A DNA stretch of 64,000 nucleotides from Microbulbifer celer (GTDB lineage Bacteria; Pseudomonadota; Gammaproteobacteria; Pseudomonadales; Cellvibrionaceae), in contig NZ_CP087715.1 in NCBI RefSeq assembly GCF_020991125.1, forward strand, positions 2,569,501 to 2,633,500, given 5' to 3'. Both the position numbers and the translations under genes were made by a program. Positions 17,929-26,317 of this stretch are shown here, piece after piece. How positions within the stretch are numbered: position 1 is the first letter of the stretch; every line of letters starts with the position of its first letter. Below the pieces are notes generated by a model. It was not told the DNA's origin, did no database searches, and was given only the letters and a program-made list of their open reading frames with translations.

Positions 17929-19107
17929 TTATTTAAAGTCCGCTTCCACAATCGGGCTGACATCGGCTTCGTAATCGACGCCTTCAACACCAAAGCCAAA
18001 CAGCTTGAGGAAGTCGTCGCTGTAACCTTTGTAATCGGACAGTTCAAACAGGTTTTCTTCGGTCACTTCCGGCCACAGTTTTTCAATTTTGGCCTGGGTA
18101 TCCGGACGCAGTTCTTTATCGTCCATGCGGAAGCGGTTGGTATCGTCCAGGCGCGGGCTGTCGGTGTACAGGCCTTCTGTGTACAGCCGATAGAGCTGTT
18201 CGATACAACCTTCATGGGTGCCCTCTTCTTTCATCACTTTGTAGACGAGGGAGATATACAGCGGCATGACTGGAATGGCGGAGCTGGACTGGGTAACCAG
18301 GGCTTTCAGCACGGCGACGTTGGCATCCGCATTGCCGCTGTCGGTAATCGCTTTTGCTGCGCGGTCGAGGTCTTCCTTGGCCTTGCCGATGGTGGCGTGG
18401 CCGTAGATCGGCCAGGTGAGTTTTTCACCGATATAGGTATAGGAAACGGTTTTGCAGTCATCCGCCAGTACACCGGCTTTACCGAGGGCGTCCATCCACA
18501 GTTCCCAGTCTTCACCGCCCATGACTTTGACCGTCGCCGCGATTTCTTCTTCGCTCGCCGGATCAACGGAAATGTCGGAGATTTCCAGTTTGTCGGTATT
18601 GAGGTTTTTGGCGGTGTAGGATTCGCCAATCGGTTTCAATACCGAGGAGTGCAACTCACCGGTTTTCGGGTCTTTGCGGCGAGGCGAGGCGAGGCTGTAG
18701 ATCACCAGGTCCACCTTGCCCATGTCCTCTTTGATCATTTCAATGGTTTTGGCCTTGATCTCGTCGGAGAAGGCGTCGCCGTTGATGCTCTTGGCGTACA
18801 GGCCGGCTTTGTGGGCCTCCTCTTCGAAGGCGGCAGAGTTGTAGTAACCGGCGGAGGCGGTGCGCTTCTCGGTCGGTGGTTTCTCGAAGAAGACGCCGAG
18901 GGTGTTGGCGCCGCAGCCGAAGGCAGCGGTGATGCGGGAGGCGAGGCCGTAACCGGTAGAGGCACCCACTACGAGGACGTTTTTGGGGCCGTCTTTGATG
19001 GCGGGTTGGGATTTGATGTATTCGATCTGTTCACGCACGTTGGCGGCGCAGCCCTGCGGATGGGCGTTGGTGCAGATAAATCCGCGTACTTTCGGCTTGA
19101 TGATCAT
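17929..19107 (-). CDS. fabV: Trans-2-enoyl-ACP reductase FabV
   Basis: 392 residues from the ATG at 19107 ([12 protein letters not shown], the conserved start), with AGGAG about 10 nt upstream. Catalyses the last, NADH-dependent step of fatty-acid elongation. FabV is a long short-chain-dehydrogenase relative with the catalytic pair Y-x8-K, here Y235 and K244, and a cofactor loop [11 protein letters not shown] (48-58). Unlike FabI, FabV is intrinsically insensitive to triclosan. Monocistronic, with copy A of the hairpin repeat downstream. Confidence 0.97.
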   Translation of the reverse strand: MIIKPKVRGFICTNAHPQGCAANVREQIEYIKSQPAIKDGPKNVLVVGASTGYGLASRITAAFGCGANTLGVFFEKPPTEKRTASAGYYNSAAFEEEAHKAGLYAKSINGDAFSDEIKAKTIEMIKEDMGKVDLVIYSLASPRRKDPKTGELHSSVLKPIGESYTAKNLNTDKLEISDISVDPASEEEIAATVKVMGGEDWELWMDALGKAGVLADDCKTVSYTYIGEKLTWPIYGHATIGKAKEDLDRAAKAITDSGNADANVAVLKALVTQSSSAIPVMPLYISLVYKVMKEEGTHEGCIEQLYRLYTEGLYTDSPRLDDTNRFRMDDKELRPDTQAKIEKLWPEVTEENLFELSDYKGYSDDFLKLFGFGVEGVDYEADVSPIVEADFK

Positions 19108-19432
19108 GCCGGGCTCTCTCCTCTCGGTGATTCTTCTATCGAGGCGTGCCGACCAGTCGGCCACCAAAGCGGGTCATTCTAATGGCTGATGAGAGTAACG
19201 CCCATAGGGGCGCATCACGCTAGCGGAATTTGACGGCCAAAATATCAGGGGTTGCGGCCAGTTTAGCCACATCTGGTACGCACTGTTTGCACTCATTCAG
19301 TGCGCACCGAACAAAAAAAGTACAAAATGACTAACAGTGAAGTGTAAGTCGCTTCGTAGTGGGTCCTGTGGCGGCAGGCACCTTCCCTTCAGTTCCCCTC
19401 TCCGTACTCCGACAGGAAAGTGTCAAATCCAT

Positions 19433-19448
19433 TGGCACACTTAATGCA
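19433..19448 (+). promoter_or_regulatory. Sigma-54-like promoter upstream of the thioesterase
   Basis: TGGCACACTTAATGCA has GG and GC at the exact sigma-54 spacing and a full TGGCAC; the -12 half is ATGCA instead of TTGCA. It is 77 nt before the thioesterase ATG. It overlaps an imperfect inverted repeat AAGTGT (19418) / ACACTT (19437). No activator gene adjoins it, and I see nothing else in the 417-nt fabV-thioesterase gap. Confidence 0.4.
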
Positions 19449-19524
19449 CAGCCTCATTTGGGACCGCCAGGGAAAGCGGTGAAATCTGTAGCCCGGCAAG
19501 GGCCAATCAACGAGGTAATCACTC

Positions 19525-19938
19525 ATGAAGTACTACTCACGTCATTTTGTAAAACCCGGCGACCTGAACCCGGCCCAACGTCTGTTCGGCGGTCAGGCAC
19601 TGGCGTGGATAGATGAGGAGGCGGCCATTTTCGCTGGGTGCCAGATGGGCACCGCAAACATCGTGACCAAGCTGATGTCGGAGATCGACTTCGTCAGCTC
19701 GGCGGTTTGCGGGGATATTGTGGAGTTCGGATTTGAGGTGACCGGGATTGGTCGCACCTCGCTCACGGTGCACTGCGAGATGCGCAACAAGCAGACCCGG
19801 GACCTGATTGTACGGGTGGAACGGATTGTGTTTGTGGCGCTGGACGCAGAGGGGAATCCCACACCGCACAAGAAGGCGGGCATGACGGTCGAGCAGGCGG
19901 CAAACTCGTCGGCCATGGACAGCCGGCTGGCCGGTTAA
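19525..19938 (+). CDS. Hotdog-fold acyl-CoA thioesterase (YciA-like)
   Basis: 137 residues, MKYYSRHFVKPGDLNPAQRLFGGQALAWIDE. The LNPAQRLFGG and WIDEEAAIFA pattern is that of the BACH/YciA acyl-CoA thioesterase group; N15 and the Asp of WIDE align with catalytic positions of that fold. It probably hydrolyses short to medium acyl-CoAs in the cytoplasm. GAGGT lies about 8 nt upstream of the ATG. A possible sigma-54 promoter precedes it and a strong terminator follows, so it is probably a single-gene unit. Confidence 0.88.
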   Translation: MKYYSRHFVKPGDLNPAQRLFGGQALAWIDEEAAIFAGCQMGTANIVTKLMSEIDFVSSAVCGDIVEFGFEVTGIGRTSLTVHCEMRNKQTRDLIVRVERIVFVALDAEGNPTPHKKAGMTVEQAANSSAMDSRLAG

Positions 19939-19962
19939 GCCCGACGACTATCTCACTGTATC

Positions 19963-19996
19963 AACTGGCCCGGTACTTCCGGGCCAGTTTGGTTTT
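19963..19996. terminator. Intrinsic terminator between convergent genes
   Basis: An 11-bp stem AACTGGCCCGG/CCGGGCCAGTT with loop TACTT is followed by TGGTTTT. It lies 24 nt after the thioesterase stop and faces the universal stress gene, so it may serve both strands, but the T tract favours the plus strand. Confidence 0.85.
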
Positions 19997-20007
19997 GCGG
20001 GAAAGGA

Positions 20008-20865
20008 TCAGCGGAGCAGTAACAACGGCTGATTGGTCCCCAGCAGCATCTTCGCAGTCACACTACCCAGCAACAGATCCCGCAACTTGCTGTGGCTGAA
20101 CGCACCCATTACGGTCAGGTCGATTTCGTGCTGCTGTTGGTAGGCAATCAACGCCTCCACGGTCTTGCCCTGCAGGTTCGCACTGGTCACGGAAATACCG
20201 CCGTGGCTCAATGCCTCGGCCCCCTCGTCCAGTACCGCTTCCCCGGCATCACCCACATACACCAGATGACACTCGATACCCCTGAACACCGGGCTGGTGG
20301 CCACCATATCCAGTGCCTTGCGCGCCGCCTCACTGCCGTCATAGGCCAGCATGATGGATTTCGGCGGCGCGAATTCCCGGTTCACCACCAGAATCGGTTT
20401 GTGCAGCGACCGCACGATGGATTCCAGCTGCGCGCCCAGCCCGCGGTCAGACTCACCGTGCTCCTCCCCACGAATTCCCAGTACCAGCACCCGGATATGA
20501 TCCTCCAGCTCCACCAGGGACTCGATCAGGCTCCCGTGACGCTGACAGGTCACCACCTGCGCCGCGCCGCCTTGTTCGGCCCGGGCGCGCGCATCTTCCA
20601 ACATCAGGCGGCCCTGCTCCAGCTGCAGCTTTGAACGCTTCTGCTCCAGCGTCGTCAGCTCACCCAGCAATTCCTCCTGGCTACCGAGGCCGATGCTCCC
20701 GGTAAGGTCTGCCACCGCCGGGGTGGAGACTCTTTCGATGTTGTGCAGGAGTTTTACCGGCGCGTCAGCACGGCTGGCAATCCAGGCAGCATAGTCACAG
20801 ACGGCACCACTGAAGCGGGAGCCATCGATGCAGGAGAGTACGAGGGGATCTTTCTGTTCGGTCAT
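20008..20865 (-). CDS. Universal stress protein, tandem USP domains
   Basis: 285 residues from the ATG at 20865. Two USP domains in tandem as in UspE: the first opens LVLSCIDGSRFSGAVCDYAAW and the second SIMLAYDGSEAARKALDMV. The ATP-binding tail motif appears degenerate, as only the last part (LLLGSV) is clear. USP proteins accumulate under starvation and envelope stress. The mRNA has AATAATAA overlapping the start codon, the Hfq/Crc motif of the CrcZ-like RNA. It is a separate unit, divergent from the exporter operon. Confidence 0.9.
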   Translation of the reverse strand: MTEQKDPLVLSCIDGSRFSGAVCDYAAWIASRADAPVKLLHNIERVSTPAVADLTGSIGLGSQEELLGELTTLEQKRSKLQLEQGRLMLEDARARAEQGGAAQVVTCQRHGSLIESLVELEDHIRVLVLGIRGEEHGESDRGLGAQLESIVRSLHKPILVVNREFAPPKSIMLAYDGSEAARKALDMVATSPVFRGIECHLVYVGDAGEAVLDEGAEALSHGGISVTSANLQGKTVEALIAYQQQHEIDLTVMGAFSHSKLRDLLLGSVTAKMLLGTNQPLLLLR

Positions 20866-21182
20866 TATTATTCTCTCTATTGTTCTCTCATTAACGCAGG
20901 TCAATTGCGAAGTATAGAAACCAGATGCGAAGCACAAGCGCCGGGGAGGGCCTCGGTCACTAGTCGTTTCCGGTAGACGACAACAGGTGTTGGTGCAGTG
21001 TATCTCCTGAAGAGCCTGACAGGGAAACCCGACTAAAAAACCTTTTGAGAAGGCTGAAAAGATTGTGCGCGGATTCCAGGTCTTCAGGCCCGTTGCCGAA
21101 AGAACGGGGAAGAGGTTCTCTCTCGCGGTCCATGCCCACCAAATCCCGGCATTCCATTCCAGACCGACGCATGTCCCTACCC

Positions 21183-21240
21183 GTGTCCGTTTCCCCGGAC
21201 ACCGGAGCAGCGGACACTTTTTGCGGACACCCGGCGTCCG
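21183..21240 (+). promoter_or_regulatory. Predicted activator sites of the exporter operon
   Basis: Repeated CGGACAC half-sites: GTGTCCG (21183-21189) opposite CGGACAC (21196-21202), forming a perfect palindrome with a 6-nt spacer; direct copies at 21211-21217 and 21224-21230; and GTCCG at 21236-21240, which pairs with the copy before it. They lie 65-122 bp upstream of the sigma-54 promoter at 21305, the normal place for an enhancer. The natural binder is the sigma-54 regulator encoded at 26318 in the same operon. Confidence 0.75.
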
Positions 21241-21304
21241 CGCCCCGCGAACTACAAAAGAATTTTTTCTTTTAACTTCAATGACTTAAACATTACTCCC
21301 AGCT

Positions 21305-21320
21305 TGGCACGGCGATTGCG
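21305..21320 (+). promoter_or_regulatory. Sigma-54 promoter of the exporter operon
   Basis: TGGCACGGCGATTGCG matches TGGCACGnnnnTTGCW at all defined positions except the last, with exact GG-GC spacing. The start of transcription should be near 21331, giving a leader of about 95 nt before the adaptor gene at 21426. This is the best sigma-54 promoter match I noticed by eye. Confidence 0.88.
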
Positions 21321-21425
21321 ATAAGCCTATTGCAACCAAATATTCCAGTTTGCATCCGGCAGCCAAAAGCGCCGCGTCACAGTGGCATAAGCAGATAACA
21401 CCGACTTCAAAAACTTGGGTGAACA

Positions 21426-22706
21426 ATGATCAGAGATACCTCCGGGCAGGATATCCAGCTCAAACCGCAAAGCCCGTGGAAGAATCCACGCCTGCTGAAA
21501 CGCGCCGGTATTGCCGCCGGTGCAGTGGCGTTTGTAGTGTGGGGGCTAGTGAGTTGGCAAAGCAGCAATGCGGTGGATGCCAGCCTGTCGCTGTCGCGCC
21601 TGAATATCGCCGCCGTGGAACGCGGTGACCTGGTGCGGGACCTGGTAGTTCAGGGCAAGGTGGTCGCCGCTAACAGCCCGACGCTGTTCAGTCCGGCACA
21701 GGGGATCGTCAAGTTTGCGGTCAAAGCCGGAGACCTGGTCAGTCAGGGGCAGTTGCTGGCAGAAGTGGACAGCCCCCAGCTTCAGAACCAGCTCGCCCAG
21801 GAGAGTGCGCTATTCAACAAGCTGAGTGTGGAACTGGCGCGGCAGAAGATTCAGGCCAAGCGGCAGCGTCTTGAGAATACCCAGAAAGCCGACCTCGCCA
21901 AGGTCAACCTCACCGCTGCCCAGCGCGAGCTGAAACGCGCCGAGCTTTCCATGGAAAAGCAGATCATCTCCCAGCTGGATTTCGAGAAAGCCAGCGACGA
22001 CCTCGCCCGCGCGGAACTGGAGTACCGGCAGGCAGTACAGAACTCGCAACTGGAGAACGAGGCCCTCAGCTTTGAAACCCAGACCCTGCAGTTACAGGTC
22101 GATCAGCAAAAACTGCAGATGGAAGAACTCCAGCGCAAGGTCAACGAATTGCAGATCGTCTCTCCCGTAAAGGGCACCATCGGCAGCCTCGCCACCACAC
22201 AGCGCTCCGCCGTTGCCGCCAATATCCCGCTACTCACGGTTGTGGATCTCACCAGTTTCGAACTGGAAGCCGCGGTACCGGAAAACTACGCCGACGATCT
22301 CGGCCTCGCCATGGAAGTGGAAATCAATATGGGCGGCACCCGGCTTCCCGGCGAGATTACCGCCATCGCCCCGGAAGTGATCGACAACCAGGTCGTCGCC
22401 CGCGTGCGCTTCACCAACGGCCAGCCCACCAACCTGCGCCAGAACCTCCGCCTCACCGCCCGCATCCTGCTGGAAAACCGCAGCGACGTGATTCTGGTGA
22501 AACGTGGCGCATTCCTAGACCAGACCGGCGGGCGCTTTGCGTGGAAGCTGAACGATCAACAACAGGCGGTGAAGGTACCGATCACCATTGGCGCGCTGGG
22601 ATTGAATCAGGTCGAGATTGTTTCCGGCCTGCAAGAAGGCGACCGGATTATCACCTCCTCCGCGGACGAACTGGATAAGGCGCAATTGGTTGCGCTGAAA
22701 GATTAA
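21426..22706 (+). CDS. Periplasmic adaptor (HlyD/MacA-like) of ABC exporter
   Basis: 426 residues. A single N-terminal membrane anchor (about 26-44) is followed by a lipoyl half-motif (LVVQGKVVAANSPTLFSPAQG), a long Gln/Glu/Leu-rich coiled-coil hairpin (about 125-245), the second lipoyl half (ELQIVSPVKGTIGSL) and beta-barrel and membrane-proximal domains. MacA-type adaptors link an inner-membrane ABC exporter to an outer-membrane TolC-like channel, which is not encoded nearby. First gene of the sigma-54 operon. A REP-like hairpin and repeat copy B separate it from the ATPase gene by 233 nt. Confidence 0.9.
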   Translation: MIRDTSGQDIQLKPQSPWKNPRLLKRAGIAAGAVAFVVWGLVSWQSSNAVDASLSLSRLNIAAVERGDLVRDLVVQGKVVAANSPTLFSPAQGIVKFAVKAGDLVSQGQLLAEVDSPQLQNQLAQESALFNKLSVELARQKIQAKRQRLENTQKADLAKVNLTAAQRELKRAELSMEKQIISQLDFEKASDDLARAELEYRQAVQNSQLENEALSFETQTLQLQVDQQKLQMEELQRKVNELQIVSPVKGTIGSLATTQRSAVAANIPLLTVVDLTSFELEAAVPENYADDLGLAMEVEINMGGTRLPGEITAIAPEVIDNQVVARVRFTNGQPTNLRQNLRLTARILLENRSDVILVKRGAFLDQTGGRFAWKLNDQQQAVKVPITIGALGLNQVEIVSGLQEGDRIITSSADELDKAQLVALKD

Positions 22707-22709
22707 CCG

Positions 22710-22741
22710 GGTGGTGGATGCGCTTCGCTTATCCACCCTAC
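22710..22741. repeat. REP-like short hairpin
   Basis: GGTGGAT (22713-22719) and ATCCACC (22731-22737) enclose GCGCTTCGCTT. The sequence GGATGCGCTTCGCTTATCC followed by ACCCTAC is, from memory, a motif scattered through many proteobacterial genomes. It lies right after the adaptor stop and may stabilise the upstream mRNA end. There is no T tract. Confidence 0.6.
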
Positions 22742-22750
22742 AGAACTTAG

Positions 22751-22888
22751 ATGCGAAGGCGCTGATGCCGATTGTTGTTTGCGAGACCTTCTGCGAGAGG
22801 GACCTCGCGGAAGAGCCCCCATGGATGGGTTAACGGGGGGGCGCCCAGCTCGGGGCTCGCAAACAACAATCGGTAGCAGCGCCGCCAT
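22751..22888. repeat. Long intergenic hairpin repeat, copy B
   Basis: Perfect 18-bp inverted repeat 22768-22785 (CCGATTGTTGTTTGCGAG) / 22856-22873. Inside are an imperfect inner hairpin (TTCTGCGAGAGGGACCTCGCGGAA) and the core GAGCCCCCATGGATGGGT, inverted relative to copy A. Flanks are GATGCGAAGGCGCTG and TAGCAGCGCCGCCA. It sits inside the exporter operon between the adaptor and ATPase genes, where it could attenuate transcription or protect RNA. Confidence 0.85.
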
Positions 22889-22939
22889 GAAGCTTTACAG
22901 AAACCACAAACAAAAACTGCGAAGACAAGGAAATCCACC

Positions 22940-23641
22940 ATGCTGAAAATGCACAATATCCGCAAAAGTTACCGTACCGATACCATCGAAACCCATGCAC
23001 TACGGGATTTCAGCCTGGAAGTGAACGAAGGGGAATTTGTCTCGGTCACCGGCCCCAGTGGCTCCGGTAAAACCACCTTTCTCAATATCGCCGGCCTGCT
23101 GGAAACGCCCACCGACGGAGAATACCTGCTCGATGGCCAGGAAGTCGGCGGCCTCTCGGACCGCGACCGCTCCCGCCTGCGCAACGAAAAAATCGGCTTC
23201 ATCTTCCAGGGCTTCAACCTGATCCCCGACCTCAACCTGTTCGACAACATCGACGTCCCCCTGCGTTACCGTGGATTCAACGGCAAAGAACGCCGCCGCC
23301 GTATCGAAAGAGCCCTGGAGCAGGTCGGCCTCTCGGCCCGCGCCAAACACCTGCCCGCACAGCTCTCCGGCGGACAACAACAGCGTGTCGCCATCGCCCG
23401 CGCCCTCGCCGGCGAACCCCGCTTCCTGCTCGCGGACGAACCCACCGGTAACCTCGATTCACTGATGGCGCGGCAGGTGATGGAACTGCTGGAATTCATC
23501 AACGAATGGGGCACCACCATCATCATGGTCACCCACGATCCCGATCTCGCCCGCCGCGCCCAGCGCAATATCCAAATCGTCGACGGCCAGGTATCCGACC
23601 TGCGCCAGAGCATCGCCCCTGAAGAAACTGCCACCGCATAA
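22940..23641 (+). CDS. ABC exporter ATPase (MacB/LolD-like)
   Basis: 233 residues, a stand-alone nucleotide-binding subunit. Walker A GPSGSGKTT, a Q-loop in FIFQGFNLIPDLNLFDN, signature LSGGQQQR, Walker B FLLADEPTGNLD and the H-loop MVTHD are intact. It powers the two permease subunits that follow. In E. coli MacB the ATPase is fused to the permease; here they are separate, as in BceAB, LolCDE and FtsEX. The permease genes follow after 25 and 18 nt, so one transcript is expected. Confidence 0.96.
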   Translation: MLKMHNIRKSYRTDTIETHALRDFSLEVNEGEFVSVTGPSGSGKTTFLNIAGLLETPTDGEYLLDGQEVGGLSDRDRSRLRNEKIGFIFQGFNLIPDLNLFDNIDVPLRYRGFNGKERRRRIERALEQVGLSARAKHLPAQLSGGQQQRVAIARALAGEPRFLLADEPTGNLDSLMARQVMELLEFINEWGTTIIMVTHDPDLARRAQRNIQIVDGQVSDLRQSIAPEETATA

Positions 23642-23666
23642 GCGAAATAATAACGAGGAAAGCGAA

Positions 23667-24989
23667 ATGATCGGCTATTACATCAGCCTCGCCATGCGCA
23701 GTCTGCGGGGCACCCCCATATTAAGCGCGCTTATGATCGCCGCCATCGCCGTGGGCGTGGGAGCCTCCATGACCGTACTGACACTCAACTACATGATGTC
23801 GCAGAATGCGCTCGCCCATAAAAACGATGTACTTTATGCAGTCCAGCTGGACAGTTGGGATCCCAACGAAGGGTTTGCGCGGAGCAATAATGAAATCCCC
23901 TACCAACTCACCTATCAGGACGCCACCGCACTACTGCGCTCTGATATTCCAACCCGTCAGGTGGCCATGCACCGCTTCGGCTTCACTGTAACCCGGGAAA
24001 ATACTGACGCGCGACCGTTTACCGCACAAACACGAGTCACGACAAGAGACTTTTTCGCGCTATTTGATGTGCCATTCCTCTATGGCGGAACCTGGGAACA
24101 TAAGGCAGATACCTCGCCGACAAAATCTGTTGTTTTAAGCAAGCGTACCAATGAAAAACTGTTTGGTGGAGAAAACAGTGTTGGCAGTATCGTTGAGCTC
24201 AATGGAATGCCATTCACCGTCGTCGGCGTTATTGATCAATGGAACCCTTCTCCCAAAGTATATGATCTCAACAATGATCCATTCTCAGACTCAGAAGAAC
24301 TATTTGTGCCTTTCGGCTTACATAGACAACTGGAAATTCATAGCTGGGGCAACACTAATGGCTGGAATTCAGGCGACAACGGCCTAGACGGATATGAAGG
24401 GTTTCTACAGGGGGAAGGCGTATGGATCCAATACTGGGTAGAGCTTGAGAACCAACAGCAAAAAGAAAACTATGAAGCGTTTCTTACTGGCTATATCCGG
24501 GGACAGAAGGAACAAGGTCGATTTCAGCGGCCATTAAATTTTGTACTTACCCCCCCATCCGAGTGGTTAGTCCTGAATGAAGTGCTGGATAATGACAACC
24601 GAGTTCTCGGGTGGGCCGCTATCGCGTTCTTGCTTGTTTGCGTGGTTAATGCCGTAGCTCTGATGCTGGCGAAGTTTTTGCGCAAAGCGCCGGAAGCTGG
24701 TGTTCGGCGCGCTCTGGGTGCCAGTCGCAACGCCATCTTTTCACAACACTTGATAGAAAGTGGCTGTATCGGAGTGCTCGGAGGTATATTGGGGATTGGC
24801 TTGTCAATGCTCGGGCTTAGCGGACTTCGGACATTGGCCATGGGCCAGATGGACAAAGTGGCCACAATGGACTGGGTGATGATGTTCGCCGCTGTAGGCC
24901 TGGCTATTCTCGCCAGCCTGCTCGCAGGCCTGTACCCGGCTTGGCGCATCAGCCGCACCAACCCATCTGTTTATCTGAAAACCCAATAA
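23667..24989 (+). CDS. MacB-like ABC permease subunit 1
   Basis: 440 residues. One N-terminal membrane helix (about 14-38), a large MacB periplasmic core domain, then three C-terminal FtsX-type helices around VLGWAAIAFLLVCVVNAV, GVLGGILGIGLSML and FAAVGLAILASLLAGLYPAWR. It pairs with subunit 2 as an apparent heterodimer. These mechanotransmission permeases do not carry substrate through the membrane but drive an adaptor-channel pump. The stretch at about 23980-24640 is visibly richer in A+T than its surroundings, with different codon choice, suggesting that this periplasmic domain was exchanged by recombination. A good ribosome site (GAGGA) precedes the ATG. Confidence 0.9.
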   Translation: MIGYYISLAMRSLRGTPILSALMIAAIAVGVGASMTVLTLNYMMSQNALAHKNDVLYAVQLDSWDPNEGFARSNNEIPYQLTYQDATALLRSDIPTRQVAMHRFGFTVTRENTDARPFTAQTRVTTRDFFALFDVPFLYGGTWEHKADTSPTKSVVLSKRTNEKLFGGENSVGSIVELNGMPFTVVGVIDQWNPSPKVYDLNNDPFSDSEELFVPFGLHRQLEIHSWGNTNGWNSGDNGLDGYEGFLQGEGVWIQYWVELENQQQKENYEAFLTGYIRGQKEQGRFQRPLNFVLTPPSEWLVLNEVLDNDNRVLGWAAIAFLLVCVVNAVALMLAKFLRKAPEAGVRRALGASRNAIFSQHLIESGCIGVLGGILGIGLSMLGLSGLRTLAMGQMDKVATMDWVMMFAAVGLAILASLLAGLYPAWRISRTNPSVYLKTQ

Positions 24990-25007
24990 GCTGGAGAGGA
25001 ATCAACC

Positions 25008-26216
25008 ATGTTTGAACTGAAACCCATGTTGTCCGCCCTCTGGCGCAACAAAGTGGCCGCGCTGCTAATCGCCCTGCAACTGGCTCTCACCCTCGCCATC
25101 GTCAGCAACGCCACCGTCATCGTAAAAGATCGCCTTACCAGTATGGCGCGCCCAACCGGTATGGATATCGAAAACATTATTGCAATTACCTTCATGCCCG
25201 TTCCCACGAACTACGATATGGCCGGCGCGGTGCGCGCCGACCTGGACATGATGCGATCCATGCCCGGCGTGGTTGATGCCTCGGTCACTAACCAGATCCC
25301 GGTATCCGGTTCCGGTTCAGCCAGCGGTTATTTTCTCGAGCCGAATGCTGAACTTGGTGATGTAACCGCCAATTATTACCAGACGGATCCAAACTTTATC
25401 AATACACTCGGGCTGAACCTGATCCAAGGTCGCAACTTCCGTCTAGACGAAATGCGGGTGAGAGGTTCCAACGAAAGCGGTGGTGCAAATGTAGCGATTG
25501 TAACCCAGCGGTTCGCCGAACAGGCCTTTCCCGAGGAGAGTGCGCTGGGCAAATTCCTGTATCACGGCAACGACGACAAGCCGATCGAGATCATTGGTAT
25601 TGTCGAACGCCACCTGGGCGCCTGGCCCAGCTGGTCTCTGGCAGGCAATGTGGTATTCCACCCGCTCTTGGTTGAAGGTAACCACAAACGCTACCTGGTC
25701 CGAACGGAACCCGGCAAGCGCGATACCATCTTCAAGCAGCTGGAAACCAAGCTCTCAGAGCGCGATCCGCAAAGGGTTATTCACCTGGAAACTCTGACAG
25801 AAAAACTGGCCAGTACCTACGTTGCGGACAACATCATGGTCAAGGTTCTGTCTGCCGTAATGACCCTGCTCACCTTTATCGTGGCCCTGGGCATCGTCGG
25901 CCTCACGATTTTCTGGATCAACCAGCGCGCCAAACAGATCGGTGTGCGCCGGGCGCTGGGTGCAACACGGGCCAATATCAGCCGCTACTACCTGGTGGAG
26001 AATACGGTCATTGCAACCACCGGTCTGGTGCTCGGCACCGCCGGGGCTCTGATCATCAACCAGTTGATGGTCAGCGAGTTTTCCCAGCCGGCAATGCCAT
26101 TGCCGATGCTGGCAGTATGTGCGGTAATATTGCTTGCGGTCAGTCTGGCGGCCGCGTTGGTGCCGGCGTTGCGCGCGGCAAATATTTCGCCGGCGATGGC
26201 GACTCGAAGCGTTTAA
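25008..26216 (+). CDS. MacB-like ABC permease subunit 2
   Basis: 402 residues with the same layout as subunit 1: an N-terminal helix (about 17-37), a periplasmic core and three C-terminal helices including VLSAVMTLLTFIVALGIVGLTIFWI and AVCAVILLAVSLAAALVPALRAA. FtsX-family signature GVRRALGATRANISRYYLVEN. It is related to but shorter than subunit 1, consistent with a duplicated and diverged pair. Base composition is like the genome average, unlike the middle of subunit 1. AGGAG lies 9 nt before the ATG, and the regulator gene starts 101 nt after the stop. Confidence 0.9.
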   Translation: MFELKPMLSALWRNKVAALLIALQLALTLAIVSNATVIVKDRLTSMARPTGMDIENIIAITFMPVPTNYDMAGAVRADLDMMRSMPGVVDASVTNQIPVSGSGSASGYFLEPNAELGDVTANYYQTDPNFINTLGLNLIQGRNFRLDEMRVRGSNESGGANVAIVTQRFAEQAFPEESALGKFLYHGNDDKPIEIIGIVERHLGAWPSWSLAGNVVFHPLLVEGNHKRYLVRTEPGKRDTIFKQLETKLSERDPQRVIHLETLTEKLASTYVADNIMVKVLSAVMTLLTFIVALGIVGLTIFWINQRAKQIGVRRALGATRANISRYYLVENTVIATTGLVLGTAGALIINQLMVSEFSQPAMPLPMLAVCAVILLAVSLAAALVPALRAANISPAMATRSV

Positions 26217-26317
26217 GAAGCCGATTGTTCAAAGCGAAGATCCTGCGCCCGCAAAACCCCATCGGGCGCAGGACCGCTAAGAAAATATTAAGTGACCACC
26301 GCAACAGGAAGCGCGAG

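Noticed and set aside
22903-22939. AACAAAAA in the leader of the ABC ATPase as a further Hfq/Crc site
   Set aside because: It has only one A-run match, away from the ribosome site, and such matches are frequent by chance in A-rich leaders.
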